64,000 nucleotides of DNA from Microbacterium oxydans (GCF_006540085.1 NZ_BJOG01000007.1:182422-246421); one strand, 5' to 3'; positions 8,381 to 17,751 are shown, numbered from the stretch's first letter. Numbers and translations are program-made. Notes: generated by a model from the letters alone, not told the origin.

Positions 8381-9822
8381 GCACTCCGGTGAAGCCGCAG
8401 ACGGGCACGCGGGTGTTCCGACTGCCCGACCTCGGCGAGGGGCTGACCGAGGCCGGACTCGTGCAGTGGCTCGTCGCGGTCGGCGACACCATCGTGACGG
8501 ACCAGCCGATCGCCGAGGTCGAGACCGCGAAGAGCATCGTGGAGCTGCCGTCGCCGTTCGCCGGAGTCATCACGGCTCTGCACGGCACCGCCGGGGACAC
8601 GATCGACGTCGGCGCCCCCGTGCTCGAGGTGGCGGACTCCCCGTCTTCCGCGGCGGCTCCCGAATCACCGGCGACTCCCGCTCCACCGGCCCAGCCCGAG
8701 CACGAGGCGTACCGCGAGGAGGAACGCGCGGGCTCAGGGAACGTCCTCATCGGCTACGGCACCACCGCTCGTGCGACCAAGGGGCGGCGGCGCCCCCCGG
8801 TCGCATCGACGACGATTCACCCCGCATCGACGACGATCCACTCCGCATCGGGGACGCTTGCGGGCACTTCGCCCGCTGGATCGTCCGAGCGGCGCCCCGT
8901 CGCCGTACGCTCCCCACTCGTGCGTCGTCTCGCGCGAGACCTCGGTCTCGACGTCCACTCGATCACAGCGACCGGCGCCGATGGTGCCATCACCCGCGCC
9001 GACGTGCTGCGTGCCGCGGTGGACGGCGCGGTCGACGCAGTGGCCGACGGCGCCTCCGCACACGACAGCGGCCGGACGACGCCAGGAACAGGCGTGGGCC
9101 CCGAAGCAGGCGAGACGGTCGACGGTCTCGAGGTGCGCGCGCGCGAGCGGATGTCGCCGCTGCGCAAGGCTGTCAGCGCGAAGCTCTCCCGCAGCCGGTC
9201 CGAGATCCCCGAGGCCACGGTCTGGGTGGATGTCGACGCCACCGAGCTGTGGGATCTGCGTGCGCGGATGGCTCCGGAGGGAGGCAAGGCGCCGTCGGTG
9301 ACCGCACTGCTCGCCCGCTTCGTCCTGCTCGCCCTCGAGGAGTACCCCGTGCTGGCCTCGCGCCTCAGCGAGAACGGGGACGAGATCCTCTCCTTCGACG
9401 GAGTGAACCTCGGCATCGCCGCCGACACCGAACGAGGGCTCCTGGTCCCGGTCGTCCCCCGCGCCCATGCCCTCTCCGTGACCCAGCTCGACTCGGCGCT
9501 GCGCGAACTCACCACCACGGCCCGCTCCGGCGCGATGCCACCGGAGCGGCTGCGGGGATCGACCTTCACGCTCAACAATTACGGAGGCCTGGGCGTTGAC
9601 GGCTCAGCCGCGATCATCAACCACCCCGACGTGGCCATCCTCGGGATCGGCCGGATCATCGAGCGCCCGTGGGTCGTGGACGGAGCGATCGTCGCCCGCC
9701 GCATCGTGCAGATCTCGCTGGTGTTCGACCATCGGGTATGCGACGGAGGCTACGCCGCGGGCTTCCTGCGCCGGGTGACCGAACTCATCGAGCATCCGTT
9801 GCGGGCATTCGGGAGGGTGTAG
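8377..9822 (+). CDS. bkdC: Dihydrolipoamide acyltransferase E2 component
   Basis: 481 residues: one lipoyl domain with the lipoylation lysine at about residue 52 (ETAKSIVELPS), an Ala/Pro/Thr-rich linker at about 86-170, a peripheral-subunit-binding domain at about 178-212 (SPLVRRLARDLGLDVHSITA), a second linker, and the catalytic acyltransferase domain ending with the active-site DHRVCDGG (His452, Asp456). It transfers the branched acyl group from lipoamide to CoA and forms the core of the complex. It overlaps the E1 beta gene by ATGA. No E3 (lipoamide dehydrogenase) gene follows, so E3 must come from elsewhere. The first linker holds a small imperfect repeat (ASTTIHPASTTIHSAS). Confidence 0.9.
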   Translation: MSTPVKPQTGTRVFRLPDLGEGLTEAGLVQWLVAVGDTIVTDQPIAEVETAKSIVELPSPFAGVITALHGTAGDTIDVGAPVLEVADSPSSAAAPESPATPAPPAQPEHEAYREEERAGSGNVLIGYGTTARATKGRRRPPVASTTIHPASTTIHSASGTLAGTSPAGSSERRPVAVRSPLVRRLARDLGLDVHSITATGADGAITRADVLRAAVDGAVDAVADGASAHDSGRTTPGTGVGPEAGETVDGLEVRARERMSPLRKAVSAKLSRSRSEIPEATVWVDVDATELWDLRARMAPEGGKAPSVTALLARFVLLALEEYPVLASRLSENGDEILSFDGVNLGIAADTERGLLVPVVPRAHALSVTQLDSALRELTTTARSGAMPPERLRGSTFTLNNYGGLGVDGSAAIINHPDVAILGIGRIIERPWVVDGAIVARRIVQISLVFDHRVCDGGYAAGFLRRVTELIEHPLRAFGRV

Positions 9823-9855
9823 GCGCTGCGCGCTCGGTTGAGCCGCGCCTCCGGG

Positions 9856-11130
9856 TCAGCCGAACACGAGCGGACGCTTCGTGGCGTCCTCCACCGTGAT
9901 GCCGATGATCGTGGCGCCCGGCTCCTCGACATCGCGATCGGCATGGAACCGCAGCAATCGACCATCGCGCGACGCCATGTCGTACCAATGCTCCTCGGAG
10001 GAGACGACCGAGACCGTCGTGCCCTGCGGGTACGCCGCGACCGCGTCCGCGACCGGAGCCCCCACGCGAAGTCCGTCGATCGCCGGGAGGTCCGCGCCGA
10101 CCTGAGTCGTCCCGGAGACGGAGCGGGCGTCGCCGACGGTGACGGATGCGACGGCGGCGCCGTCTTCGGTCGCCTGGACGAGCATCGAGCTCGTGCCCGC
10201 GTCGTTCACGAGCTTCGAGGGGTCTCCCGGGAAGGGCGGGGGGATCACCTGCGCCGCTCGCGCCGCAGAGATCGCCTCGTCGACGGGGTCTCCGAGACGG
10301 ATCGGCCCGACACCGCCGGCCGTGATCATCCAGTCACCCCAGGGGGCCGAGGCATTCTCAGCAGGTTCCGGTTGCTCCGTCGGGGGGTTCGCGGTGAGCT
10401 TGTCCATCAACGCGGCGCGAGCTTGTTCCGCTCGCTCCTGGAGCTTCTCCGCGACGGCTTCGGCATCCGGCCGGGCCTCTCCGTCGAGCGACTGCGATAC
10501 CTGCACGAGAACGTTCCCGACCGTGGCGTAGGCGCTGAACGTCGACCATCCCCCCTCGATCTCCGGCAGCGTCAACGTGCCGGCCAGTGCGCGCACGTTG
10601 TCCGAGGCCGCGGGAGTGACGGATTCGAACGAGGCAGGGCCGTTGTAGTCGAAGCTCGCGCACTGTGCCGCCGCGTCGACGAGCTGGTCCAGTCGCGCCT
10701 GTGCATGCGCTTCATCGGCGAACTGGAGAGCAAGCATCTGCCCGAAGCGATAGTCCGAGTCGGCCGTCGTCGTCCACGACACGTTGCGCGACCCGACGCT
10801 CCACAACGATTGCTCGGCGAACAGCGCGCCGCAGACCTCCGGGACGATCGCCGGGCCGCCGCCATCGGAGATCTGCTCGAGAACGGAGGACGGCTCACCG
10901 ATGTCGGTCGAGCCGGGAAGGAGCGAACCGATCTCGTCGGCGGTGAACAGGAATCCTTCCAGTTCCTCACCGACGAAGATCGCGGGCCCCGTATAGGGCT
11001 CCGGTGGCGACGTCGTCTCCGGAGCAGCGGTCGGCTCGGGATCGGCCCCCGGCGCGCAGCCGGAGAGCACGAGAAGTGCGGCGACCGCTATTCCTCCGAC
11101 GTGGATGCGAGCGATTCCAGAACGCGCCAT
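9856..11130 (-). CDS. Two-domain lipoprotein, paralogue of 20414-21700
   Basis: 424 residues with a lipoprotein signal (lipobox LSGC, Cys25) after a start at 11130 that has a GGAGGG ribosome site. The first extracellular domain (about 45-250) has two well-placed cysteines (PEVCGALF and AAAQCASFD) and an LQFADEAHAQARLDQL helix, a layout resembling the PknH-like extracellular sensor domain. The second (about 285-424) opens with GVGPIRLGDPVDEAISAA, the 'GxGPIRLG' start seen in other actinobacterial lipoproteins. A paralogue at 20414-21700 has the same plan. Function unknown; surface anchoring is the firm part. It lies between the bkd operon and the MHS transporter, facing away from the latter. 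Confidence 0.8.
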   Translation of the reverse strand: MARSGIARIHVGGIAVAALLVLSGCAPGADPEPTAAPETTSPPEPYTGPAIFVGEELEGFLFTADEIGSLLPGSTDIGEPSSVLEQISDGGGPAIVPEVCGALFAEQSLWSVGSRNVSWTTTADSDYRFGQMLALQFADEAHAQARLDQLVDAAAQCASFDYNGPASFESVTPAASDNVRALAGTLTLPEIEGGWSTFSAYATVGNVLVQVSQSLDGEARPDAEAVAEKLQERAEQARAALMDKLTANPPTEQPEPAENASAPWGDWMITAGGVGPIRLGDPVDEAISAARAAQVIPPPFPGDPSKLVNDAGTSSMLVQATEDGAAVASVTVGDARSVSGTTQVGADLPAIDGLRVGAPVADAVAAYPQGTTVSVVSSEEHWYDMASRDGRLLRFHADRDVEEPGATIIGITVEDATKRPLVFG

Positions 11131-11303
11131 GCGAACCCTCCGATGTGTCATACAGCGCCGATCCGGCGCCCCCTGCGTTGATCGTAGGGTTCCCGGACTC
11201 GATGGCGCGAGAAGGGCGACCGTGTCGAGATCAGACCGAGACCGATCGCATGCCCTCGAACGCATACGTTCCACGCGACCCCGATGCGGTACGCTCGGCA
11301 ATT

Positions 11304-11325
11304 ACTGACCGATCATTCGGTTATG
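11304..11325. promoter_or_regulatory. PaaR-type operator upstream of the MHS transporter
   Basis: Half-sites ACTGACCG and CGGTTATG around a 6-base centre ATCATT. It agrees with the sites before paaJ, paaI and paaA and with my recollection of the actinobacterial PaaR motif (ACTNACCG, six bases, CGGTNAGT), with two end mismatches. It lies about 60 bases upstream of the transporter ATG and is the weakest of the four copies. Confidence 0.7.
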
Positions 11326-11383
11326 AAAGTCGCCGAGCGCCGTACAGCGCTCTCCCCCGGAATCGCAGAACAATGGAGTTCGC

Positions 11384-12703
11384 ATGACGTCAGCAGTCTC
11401 CGACCGCACCTCGCCCACACGGATGCCCGCCGAAGAACGGCGCGTACTCGCCGGCACCCTCGTGGGCACGTCGATCGAGTGGTACGACTTCTTCATCTAC
11501 GCGCAAGCAGCGGGGCTGGTGCTCGCGCCCCTCTTCCTGGCTCCGATCGCACAGGAGAACCCCGGCTTCGCCCAGGTGCTCTCGTTCGCGACAATCGGCA
11601 TCTCCTTCCTCTTCCGCCCGCTCGGCGCGATCGTCGCGGGCCACCTCGGCGACAAGCTCGGTCGCAAGAAGATGCTCGTGCTCACCCTCGTCATGATGGG
11701 CCTGTCCACGTCGTTGATAGGCCTCCTTCCGACGTATGCCGCGATCGGCGTGGCCGCGCCCATCCTGCTGATCCTGCTCCGCATCGTGCAGGGATTCTCC
11801 GCGGGTGGCGAATGGGGCGGAGCCGCCCTGATGGCCGTCGAGCACGCGCCGAACAGCCGCAGAGGACTCTTCGGGGCGTTCCCGCAGATCGGCGTCCCCG
11901 TCGGCATGATCCTTGCCACTTCCACCCTGTGGGTGCTCACCAGTTCGATGTCGCCGGAGGCCTTCCTCGAGTGGGGCTGGCGCATCCCCTTCCTGCTCTC
12001 GATCGTGCTCATCGCGGTCGGCTACGTGATCCGACGCGCGGTCGATGAGAGCCCGGTGTTCGAGGACCTGCGGCGCCGCCGCAAGGAGGCATCCGCTCCC
12101 CTGCGCCGGCTCTTCCGTCAGAACACCAAGCAGGTCGTCCTCACCGCGATCATCTTCATCGCGAACAACGCGGCGGGGTACCTGCTCATCGCGTTCTTCG
12201 CGACCTACGCCGTCACCACCCTCGGCATGGACCGACCCCCGGTGCTGCTGGCGACCACCCTCGCCTCGTTCGGGTGGCTCATCTTCACCCTGTGGGGCGG
12301 ACACCTCTCCGACCGGCTCGGCCGCATCCGCACGTTCCAGATCGGCTACGTGGCGCTCGCACTCTGGGCGGTGCCGATGTGGTTCCTCATCGACACCGCG
12401 AACATCCTCTGGTACTTCGTGGCACTGTTCGTGATGACGTTCGCGCTCGGACTCTCTTACGGCCCGCAGGCAGCCCTGTACGCGGAGATGTTCCCCGCGA
12501 ACGTGCGCTATTCGGGCGTCTCCATCGGCTACGCCCTCGGTGCGATCCTCGGCGGAGCGTTCGCGCCGATGATCGCGGAGGCGCTGATGAACCAGTTCCA
12601 CGCGGCCTGGACGATCGGCGTGTACATCGCGGTGGCATCCGTGATCTCGCTGATCGGCGTCTCGCTCGTCAAGGAGACGAAGGGCGTGGACCTGCTCAGC
12701 TGA
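11384..12703 (+). CDS. MFS transporter, metabolite:H+ symporter (MHS) type; candidate phenylacetate uptake
   Basis: 439 residues with about 12 membrane segments. The MHS family is marked by GTSIEWYDFFIYAQAA near the start of helix 1, the loop motif GHLGDKLGRKKML, and RIVQGFSAGGEWGGAALM in helix 4-5. Members carry organic acids such as shikimate, 2-oxoglutarate or proline/betaine by proton symport. Here a PaaR-like operator lies just upstream and paaJFHZ follow, so phenylacetate import is a good guess. GGAG precedes the ATG. A paralogue at 47835-49214 sits in the homoprotocatechuate cluster. Substrate is inferred from context only. Confidence 0.87.
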   Translation: MTSAVSDRTSPTRMPAEERRVLAGTLVGTSIEWYDFFIYAQAAGLVLAPLFLAPIAQENPGFAQVLSFATIGISFLFRPLGAIVAGHLGDKLGRKKMLVLTLVMMGLSTSLIGLLPTYAAIGVAAPILLILLRIVQGFSAGGEWGGAALMAVEHAPNSRRGLFGAFPQIGVPVGMILATSTLWVLTSSMSPEAFLEWGWRIPFLLSIVLIAVGYVIRRAVDESPVFEDLRRRRKEASAPLRRLFRQNTKQVVLTAIIFIANNAAGYLLIAFFATYAVTTLGMDRPPVLLATTLASFGWLIFTLWGGHLSDRLGRIRTFQIGYVALALWAVPMWFLIDTANILWYFVALFVMTFALGLSYGPQAALYAEMFPANVRYSGVSIGYALGAILGGAFAPMIAEALMNQFHAAWTIGVYIAVASVISLIGVSLVKETKGVDLLS

Positions 12704-12741
12704 AGCCGCCCCGATCGCGGCGCCGGCCACACCTGTGACAT

Positions 12742-12763
12742 AATTACCGGACGATCGGTCAGT
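12742..12763. promoter_or_regulatory. PaaR-type operator upstream of paaJFHZ
   Basis: AATTACCG, GACGAT, CGGTCAGT. The same string with few changes occurs before paaA at 29663-29684, where even the upstream flank (CTGTG, then AATTACC) is shared. It is 63 bases before the paaJ ATG. Confidence 0.82.
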
Positions 12764-12825
12764 AATTCGGGCCGATCGTCCGGACAACGGGCAACCCGTC
12801 GAGACAACGCAGTCAGGAGTTCCGC

Positions 12826-14016
12826 ATGACCGAGGCCTACCTCGTCGGAGGCGTACGCACCCCGGTCGGTCGCTACGGCGGAGCCCTGGCCTCCGTCCGT
12901 CCCGACGACCTCGCAGCGATCGTCGTCCGCGAGGCCGCGCGACGCGCAGGCGTCGACCCCCTCCAGGCCGAGATCGACGAGGTCATCCTCGGCGCCGCGA
13001 ACCAGGCGGGCGAGGACAACCGCAATGTCGCCAGGATGGCGGTCCTGCTCGCCGGCCTTCCCGACAGCGTCCCCGGCATCACGGTCAATCGACTGTGTGC
13101 CTCCGGCATGTCCGCCGTCACGATCGCCGCTCAGGCGATCCGAGCCGGCGACGCCGACCTCATCATCGCCGGCGGCGTCGAATCGATGACCCGCGCACCC
13201 TGGGTGCAGGCCAAGCCCGAGAAGGCATGGGCGAAGCCCGGCGCCGCCTTCGACACCTCGATCGGCTGGCGATTCCCGAACCCGCGGCTCCTGGCCCGCG
13301 AGAAGGCGACGTACACGATGCCGGAGACCGCGGAGGAGGTCGCGCGCGTCGACGGCATCGGACGCGAAGAGGCGGACGCGTTCGCCCTGCGCTCGCAGCA
13401 ACGGGCCGCCGCGGCGATCGCAGACGGACGGTTCGAGGCGGAGATCGTCGGAGTCCCCGTCGGCTCGGGTGAGGTGCTCGTGGACGAGGGCCCTCGACCG
13501 GAGACGACGCTCGAAGGCCTCGCCCGACTGCGGCCCGTCGTCGCGGGCGGTCAGGTCGTCACCGCCGGAAACTCCAGCGCGCTCAACGACGGTGCCTCCG
13601 CGATCATGGTCGCGAGCGCGGATGCGGTCGAGCGGCACGGGCTGACACCGCGGGCGCGGATCGTCGTCGGCACCAGCGCAGGACTCGCGCCCGAGATCAT
13701 GGGCCTCGGACCGGTGCCCGCCACGGAGAAGGCGCTGCAGCGCGCCGGGCTCTCCATCGACGACATCGGCTCCGTCGAGCTCAACGAAGCGTTCGCCACC
13801 CAGTCCATCGCCTGCCTCCGACGCCTCGGGCTGGACGAATCCCGCGTGAACGCCGACGGCGGAGCGATCGCGCTCGGTCACCCGCTCGGCTCGTCCGGCT
13901 CCCGCCTTCTGGTCACGCTCCTCGGACGCATGGAGCGCGAGGGCTCCCGCTACGGACTCGCCACCATGTGCGTCGGCGTCGGCCAGGGCGCTGCTCTGAT
14001 CGTGGAGAAGGTGTGA
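12826..14016 (+). CDS. paaJ: 3-oxoadipyl-CoA / acetyl-CoA acyltransferase (thiolase)
   Basis: 396 residues with complete thiolase signatures: nucleophile Cys91 in NRLCASGM, then NSSALNDGAS, NEAFA, His352 in GHPLGSSGSR and Cys382 in MCVGVGQG. In the phenylacetate pathway it performs the last step and also the earlier beta-oxidation cleavage, splitting 3-oxoadipyl-CoA into succinyl-CoA and acetyl-CoA. Position at the head of paaJ-F-H-Z and a PaaR-type operator upstream support this over a general fatty-acid thiolase. The ATG follows CAGGAG. It overlaps paaF by one base (TGATG). Confidence 0.88.
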   Translation: MTEAYLVGGVRTPVGRYGGALASVRPDDLAAIVVREAARRAGVDPLQAEIDEVILGAANQAGEDNRNVARMAVLLAGLPDSVPGITVNRLCASGMSAVTIAAQAIRAGDADLIIAGGVESMTRAPWVQAKPEKAWAKPGAAFDTSIGWRFPNPRLLAREKATYTMPETAEEVARVDGIGREEADAFALRSQQRAAAAIADGRFEAEIVGVPVGSGEVLVDEGPRPETTLEGLARLRPVVAGGQVVTAGNSSALNDGASAIMVASADAVERHGLTPRARIVVGTSAGLAPEIMGLGPVPATEKALQRAGLSIDDIGSVELNEAFATQSIACLRRLGLDESRVNADGGAIALGHPLGSSGSRLLVTLLGRMEREGSRYGLATMCVGVGQGAALIVEKV

Positions 14017-14786
14017 TGCCGCGGTCTCCCCTCGGCGATACGCAGGCGCACGACGAACCCCTCCTCGTCGAAAGGCGTCACGACCGCGTGGTCGCCACCC
14101 TCAATCGGCCGCACAAGCGCAACGCGATCGACCAGGCCACGATCGACGCGCTGCACGCGCTGTGCACCGAGCTGGAGACCGTGCCGCTCCCGCTGATCCT
14201 CACCGGCGCCGGCGGGGTCTTCGCGGCGGGTGCCGACATCGCCGAACTGCGCGAACGGCGTGCCGCCGACGCGCTGCGCGGGATCAACGCTCACGCGTTC
14301 GTCCGACTCGCCGAACTGCCGATGCCCGTCATCGCGGCGATCGACGGCTACGCGCTCGGCGGTGGAGCCGAGCTCGCCTACGCGGCGGACATCCGCATCG
14401 GGACGCCGACGCTCGCGATCGGCAACCCGGAGACCGGGCTGGGCATCCTCGCAGCGGCCGGCGCGAGCTGGCGTCTCAAGGAGATCGTCGGCGACGCCAG
14501 GGCGATCGAGCTGCTGCTCACGGGTCGCACGGTGAAGGCAGAGGAGGCGCTGCGCATCGGGCTGGTCTCGGCGATCCACGAGACGACGGACCTGCTGCCG
14601 ACCGCCCACGCCCTCGTCGACCGCATCGCCCGCAACGACCCCGCAGCGACCATCGCGACCAAGCGGGTGTTCCGGGCACCCCGCGACCACCACCCCGCCG
14701 CCGATCTGGAAGCCCAGGCCGAGCTCTTCGAGAGCCCGGAGAAGTTCCGACGGATGACCGACTTCCTCGAACGGAGAGACCGATGA
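14016..14786 (+). CDS. paaF: Enoyl-CoA hydratase, phenylacetate pathway
   Basis: 256 residues of the crotonase fold. The oxyanion-hole segments LILTGAGGVFAAGADIAEL and YALGGGAELAYAADIRIG are present, and NPETGLGILAAAG carries the glutamate expected of hydratases. It should hydrate 2,3-dehydroadipyl-CoA to 3-hydroxyadipyl-CoA, the substrate of the next gene's product. The start is set by a one-base TGATG overlap with paaJ; the open frame further upstream lies inside paaJ. The stop overlaps the paaH start (ATGA). The assignment PaaF versus PaaG between this gene and 33553-34323 rests on neighbours and motifs. Confidence 0.83.
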   Translation: MPRSPLGDTQAHDEPLLVERRHDRVVATLNRPHKRNAIDQATIDALHALCTELETVPLPLILTGAGGVFAAGADIAELRERRAADALRGINAHAFVRLAELPMPVIAAIDGYALGGGAELAYAADIRIGTPTLAIGNPETGLGILAAAGASWRLKEIVGDARAIELLLTGRTVKAEEALRIGLVSAIHETTDLLPTAHALVDRIARNDPAATIATKRVFRAPRDHHPAADLEAQAELFESPEKFRRMTDFLERRDR

Positions 14787-15667
14787 CCGAGAGCACGTTC
14801 ATCGCGCCCGAACAGGTGGGGGTGCTCGGCGGCGGCCGTATGGGCGCGGGCATCGCGCACGCCTTCCTGCTCGCCGGCTCCCGGGTTGGCATCGTCGAAC
14901 GCGACGCCGACGCGGCGGAGGCGGCCACGGCACGCGTGCTCGAGTCCATCGACGCCTCGGTCGCACGCGGCACGGCCCTCGACTCCCCCGAGGCCTATCG
15001 GGCGCGCCTGACCACGGGCACGGATGCCGCCCTGTTCGCGCAGTGCACGCTCGTCGTCGAAGCCGTTCCGGAGGACCTCGCCCTCAAGGTCGACGCGCTC
15101 CGTCGGGTCGAGGCGCAGATCGCACCGGACGCCGCCATCGCCTCGAACACCTCGTCCATCTCGATCGATGAGCTGGCCGCGGTGCTCGATCGCCCCTCGC
15201 GGCTGCTGGGCATGCACTTCTTCAATCCGGTGCCCGCCTCCACCCTCGTCGAGATCGTCCATGGTGCGAGCACCGCTCCTGCGCTCGTCGATGCCGCCCG
15301 CGGCTGGGTGGCCGCCATCGGCAAGACACCGATCGTCGTGGCCGATGCTCCCGGATTCGCGTCGTCCCGCCTCGGCGTCGCGATCGGGCTCGAGGCGATC
15401 CGCATGCTGGAGGAAGGTGTGGCCTCCGCCGAGGACATCGACGCCGCGATGACGCTCGGATACAAGCACCCCGTCGGTCCGCTGCGGCTCACCGACATCG
15501 TGGGCCTCGACGTGCGCCTGGGCATCGCCGAGTACCTCTCCGCACAGCTGGGTGAGCGCTTCGAACCTCCGGCCCTGCTGCGACGCCTGGTCGCCGAAGG
15601 CCACCTCGGCCGCAAGAGCGGACGCGGCTTCTACGAATGGGACGCCTCAGGAAGGGAACAGAAATGA
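14783..15667 (+). CDS. paaH: 3-hydroxyadipyl-CoA dehydrogenase
   Basis: 294 residues: an N-terminal NAD-binding fold with GGGRMG at residues 16-21 and an acidic end of strand 2 (VERDAD), the catalytic segment SNTSSISI and GMHFFNPVP with His145, and a C-terminal helical dimer domain beginning PGFASSRLG. These are the features of 3-hydroxyacyl-CoA dehydrogenases of single-domain length. It oxidises 3-hydroxyadipyl-CoA to 3-oxoadipyl-CoA for PaaJ. It overlaps paaF and paaZ by ATGA, so paaJFHZ is a tightly coupled operon. Confidence 0.88.
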   Translation: MTESTFIAPEQVGVLGGGRMGAGIAHAFLLAGSRVGIVERDADAAEAATARVLESIDASVARGTALDSPEAYRARLTTGTDAALFAQCTLVVEAVPEDLALKVDALRRVEAQIAPDAAIASNTSSISIDELAAVLDRPSRLLGMHFFNPVPASTLVEIVHGASTAPALVDAARGWVAAIGKTPIVVADAPGFASSRLGVAIGLEAIRMLEEGVASAEDIDAAMTLGYKHPVGPLRLTDIVGLDVRLGIAEYLSAQLGERFEPPALLRRLVAEGHLGRKSGRGFYEWDASGREQK

Positions 15668-17745
15668 TCGAGATCCTCCCCAGCTACGTCGAGGGAGCGT
15701 GGTGGACGCCGTCGTCCGACGCCGAGGCCACGGATGTCCGTGACGCCTCAACGGGAGAGGTCGTCGCCCGCGTCTCGACCGACGGGCTCGATCTGGGGCC
15801 CGTGCTCGACCACGCCCGCACCGTGGGACAGGCGTCGCTGGGAGAGCTCACCTTCCATCAGCGCGCCGTGGTGCTCAAGCAGCTCGCCCTCGCCCTCACC
15901 GAGCGCAAGGCCGAGCTGTACGAGCTGTCCAGCCGCACCGGTGCCACAGCGCAGGACTCCTGGGTCGACATCGACGGCGGGATCGGCGTGCTGTTCGCGT
16001 ACTCCAGCAAGGGCCGGCGCGAGCTGCCCAACGCGAAAGTGTACGTCGACGGGGGTGTCGAGAACCTCTCCAAGGACGGCTCGTTCCTCGGCCGCCACAT
16101 CTACACGCGACTCCGCGGCGTCGCCGTGCAGATCAACGCCTTCAACTTCCCGGTCTGGGGGTCTCTCGAGAAGTTCGCACCCGCGTTCCTCGCCGGCGTC
16201 CCCACCGTCGTGAAGCCGGCCACCCCCACCGGATACCTCGCCGAGGCCATGGTGCGCGTGATGGTGGAATCGGGGCTCCTCCCCGACGGGTCGCTGCAGC
16301 TGGTCTCCGGCAGCGTGCCGGGTCTCTTCGACGAACTGCGGCTGGGCGATCTGGTCGCCTTCACCGGCTCCGCGTCGACCGCCGAGAGCCTGCGTGCCCA
16401 CGATGCCGTGCAGACGGGAGGGGTGCGCTTCACGAGCGAGACCGACTCGATCAACGCGTCGGTCCTCGGAACGGATGCCGTCTCGGGCACGCCGGAGTTC
16501 GATGCGTACGTCAAGCAGCTGGTCGCCGAGATGACCACGAAGGCCGGGCAGAAGTGCACCGCGATCCGCCGGGCGATCGTGCCGGCGGAAGCTGTCGACG
16601 ACGTGATCGCCGCGGTCCGCGAGCGGCTGTCGTCGCGCGTGATCCTCGGCGACCCGCGCGCCGAAGGGGTGACCATGGGCCCGCTCGCCTCCACCGCGCA
16701 GCGTGAGGAGGTGCTGCGCCAGGTCGACCGCCTGCAGGCCGGAGGCGGCGAACTGGTGATCGGCACGACCGACGCGCCGATCGTCCGCCATGCCGACGGC
16801 ACCGAAGGAGCAGCCCCCGACGGCGCCTTCGTGGCGCCGATGCTGCTGCGCTTCCCCGATCCCACGAGCCCCGCCGTGAACGAGATCGAGGCGTTCGGAC
16901 CCGTGTCGAGCATCGTCGGCTATCGCACCCTCGACGAGGCGAGCAGCCTCGTGGCTCGCGGCGGCGGCTCGCTCGTGACGAGCGTGGCGACGCACGACCC
17001 CGAGGTGGCCGTCGCCCTCGCCACCGGCATGTCCGCCTACAACGGGCGCGTCCTCTTCCTCGACCGGGACGACGCCCGCACCTCGACGGGGCACGGCTCT
17101 CCACTCCCGAACCTCGTGCACGGTGGCCCGGGCCGCGCGGGCGGAGGTGAGGAGCTCGGCGGCATCCGGGCGGTGCTGCACCACATGCAGCGCACCGCGG
17201 TGCAGGGTTCCCCGGAGATGATGACCGCGCTCACGGGAGTCTGGCACCAGGGCGCGAGCTCGCGCCCGTACGAGCGGGGCGACGGCGTGCACCCGTTCCG
17301 AAAGTCGCTGGCCGAACTGCACGTCGGCGATCAGGTGGCCAGCGGCTCGCGCACGGTGACCCTCGACGACATCGAGACGTTCGCGGCGTTCACCGGCGAC
17401 ACGTTCTACGCGCACATGGACGAGGACGCTGCCTCCGCGAACCCGTTCTTCCCCGGACGCGTGGCGCACGGATACCTGCTGGTGTCGTGGGCTGCGGGAC
17501 TGTTCGTCGACCCGGCTCCCGGCCCCGTGCTGGCGAACTCCGGGCTGGAGAATCTGCGATTCGTCACGCCCGTCTCCCCCGGCGACGACATCAGGGTCGA
17601 GCTGACCGCGAAGCAGATCACCCCAAGGGAGACCGACGAGTACGGGGAGGTGCGGTGGGATGCGGTGCTGAAGAACCAGCACGATGACATCGTGGCCACG
17701 TACGACGTGCTCACCCTGGTGGCGAAGGAGCGTGCGGCGGCGTGA
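15664..17745 (+). CDS. paaZ: Bifunctional oxepin-CoA hydrolase / semialdehyde dehydrogenase
   Basis: 693 residues, close to E. coli PaaZ. The N-terminal aldehyde dehydrogenase domain carries Glu259 (FTSETDS) and nucleophile Cys298 (GQKCTAI), near the E. coli positions. The C-terminal MaoC-like hydratase domain (about 545-690) holds the R-hydratase motif around FAAFTGDTFYAHMDEDAA and NPFFPGRVAHGYL. The enzyme opens the oxepin-CoA ring and oxidises the aldehyde formed, avoiding a reactive intermediate. ATG at 15664 overlaps the paaH stop and follows GGAAGGGA; an ATG at 15637 lies inside paaH. The stop is followed by a dyad shared with the converging paaR gene. Confidence 0.93.
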   Translation: MIEILPSYVEGAWWTPSSDAEATDVRDASTGEVVARVSTDGLDLGPVLDHARTVGQASLGELTFHQRAVVLKQLALALTERKAELYELSSRTGATAQDSWVDIDGGIGVLFAYSSKGRRELPNAKVYVDGGVENLSKDGSFLGRHIYTRLRGVAVQINAFNFPVWGSLEKFAPAFLAGVPTVVKPATPTGYLAEAMVRVMVESGLLPDGSLQLVSGSVPGLFDELRLGDLVAFTGSASTAESLRAHDAVQTGGVRFTSETDSINASVLGTDAVSGTPEFDAYVKQLVAEMTTKAGQKCTAIRRAIVPAEAVDDVIAAVRERLSSRVILGDPRAEGVTMGPLASTAQREEVLRQVDRLQAGGGELVIGTTDAPIVRHADGTEGAAPDGAFVAPMLLRFPDPTSPAVNEIEAFGPVSSIVGYRTLDEASSLVARGGGSLVTSVATHDPEVAVALATGMSAYNGRVLFLDRDDARTSTGHGSPLPNLVHGGPGRAGGGEELGGIRAVLHHMQRTAVQGSPEMMTALTGVWHQGASSRPYERGDGVHPFRKSLAELHVGDQVASGSRTVTLDDIETFAAFTGDTFYAHMDEDAASANPFFPGRVAHGYLLVSWAAGLFVDPAPGPVLANSGLENLRFVTPVSPGDDIRVELTAKQITPRETDEYGEVRWDAVLKNQHDDIVATYDVLTLVAKERAAA

Positions 17746-17751
17746 CGCTGA

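Noticed and set aside
15748..17682. Long minus-strand open frame (644 codons) opposite paaZ
   Set aside because: It is antisense to an enzyme with all catalytic residues, is His/Arg/Gly-rich without any domain, and has no ribosome site. High GC gives such long mirror frames.
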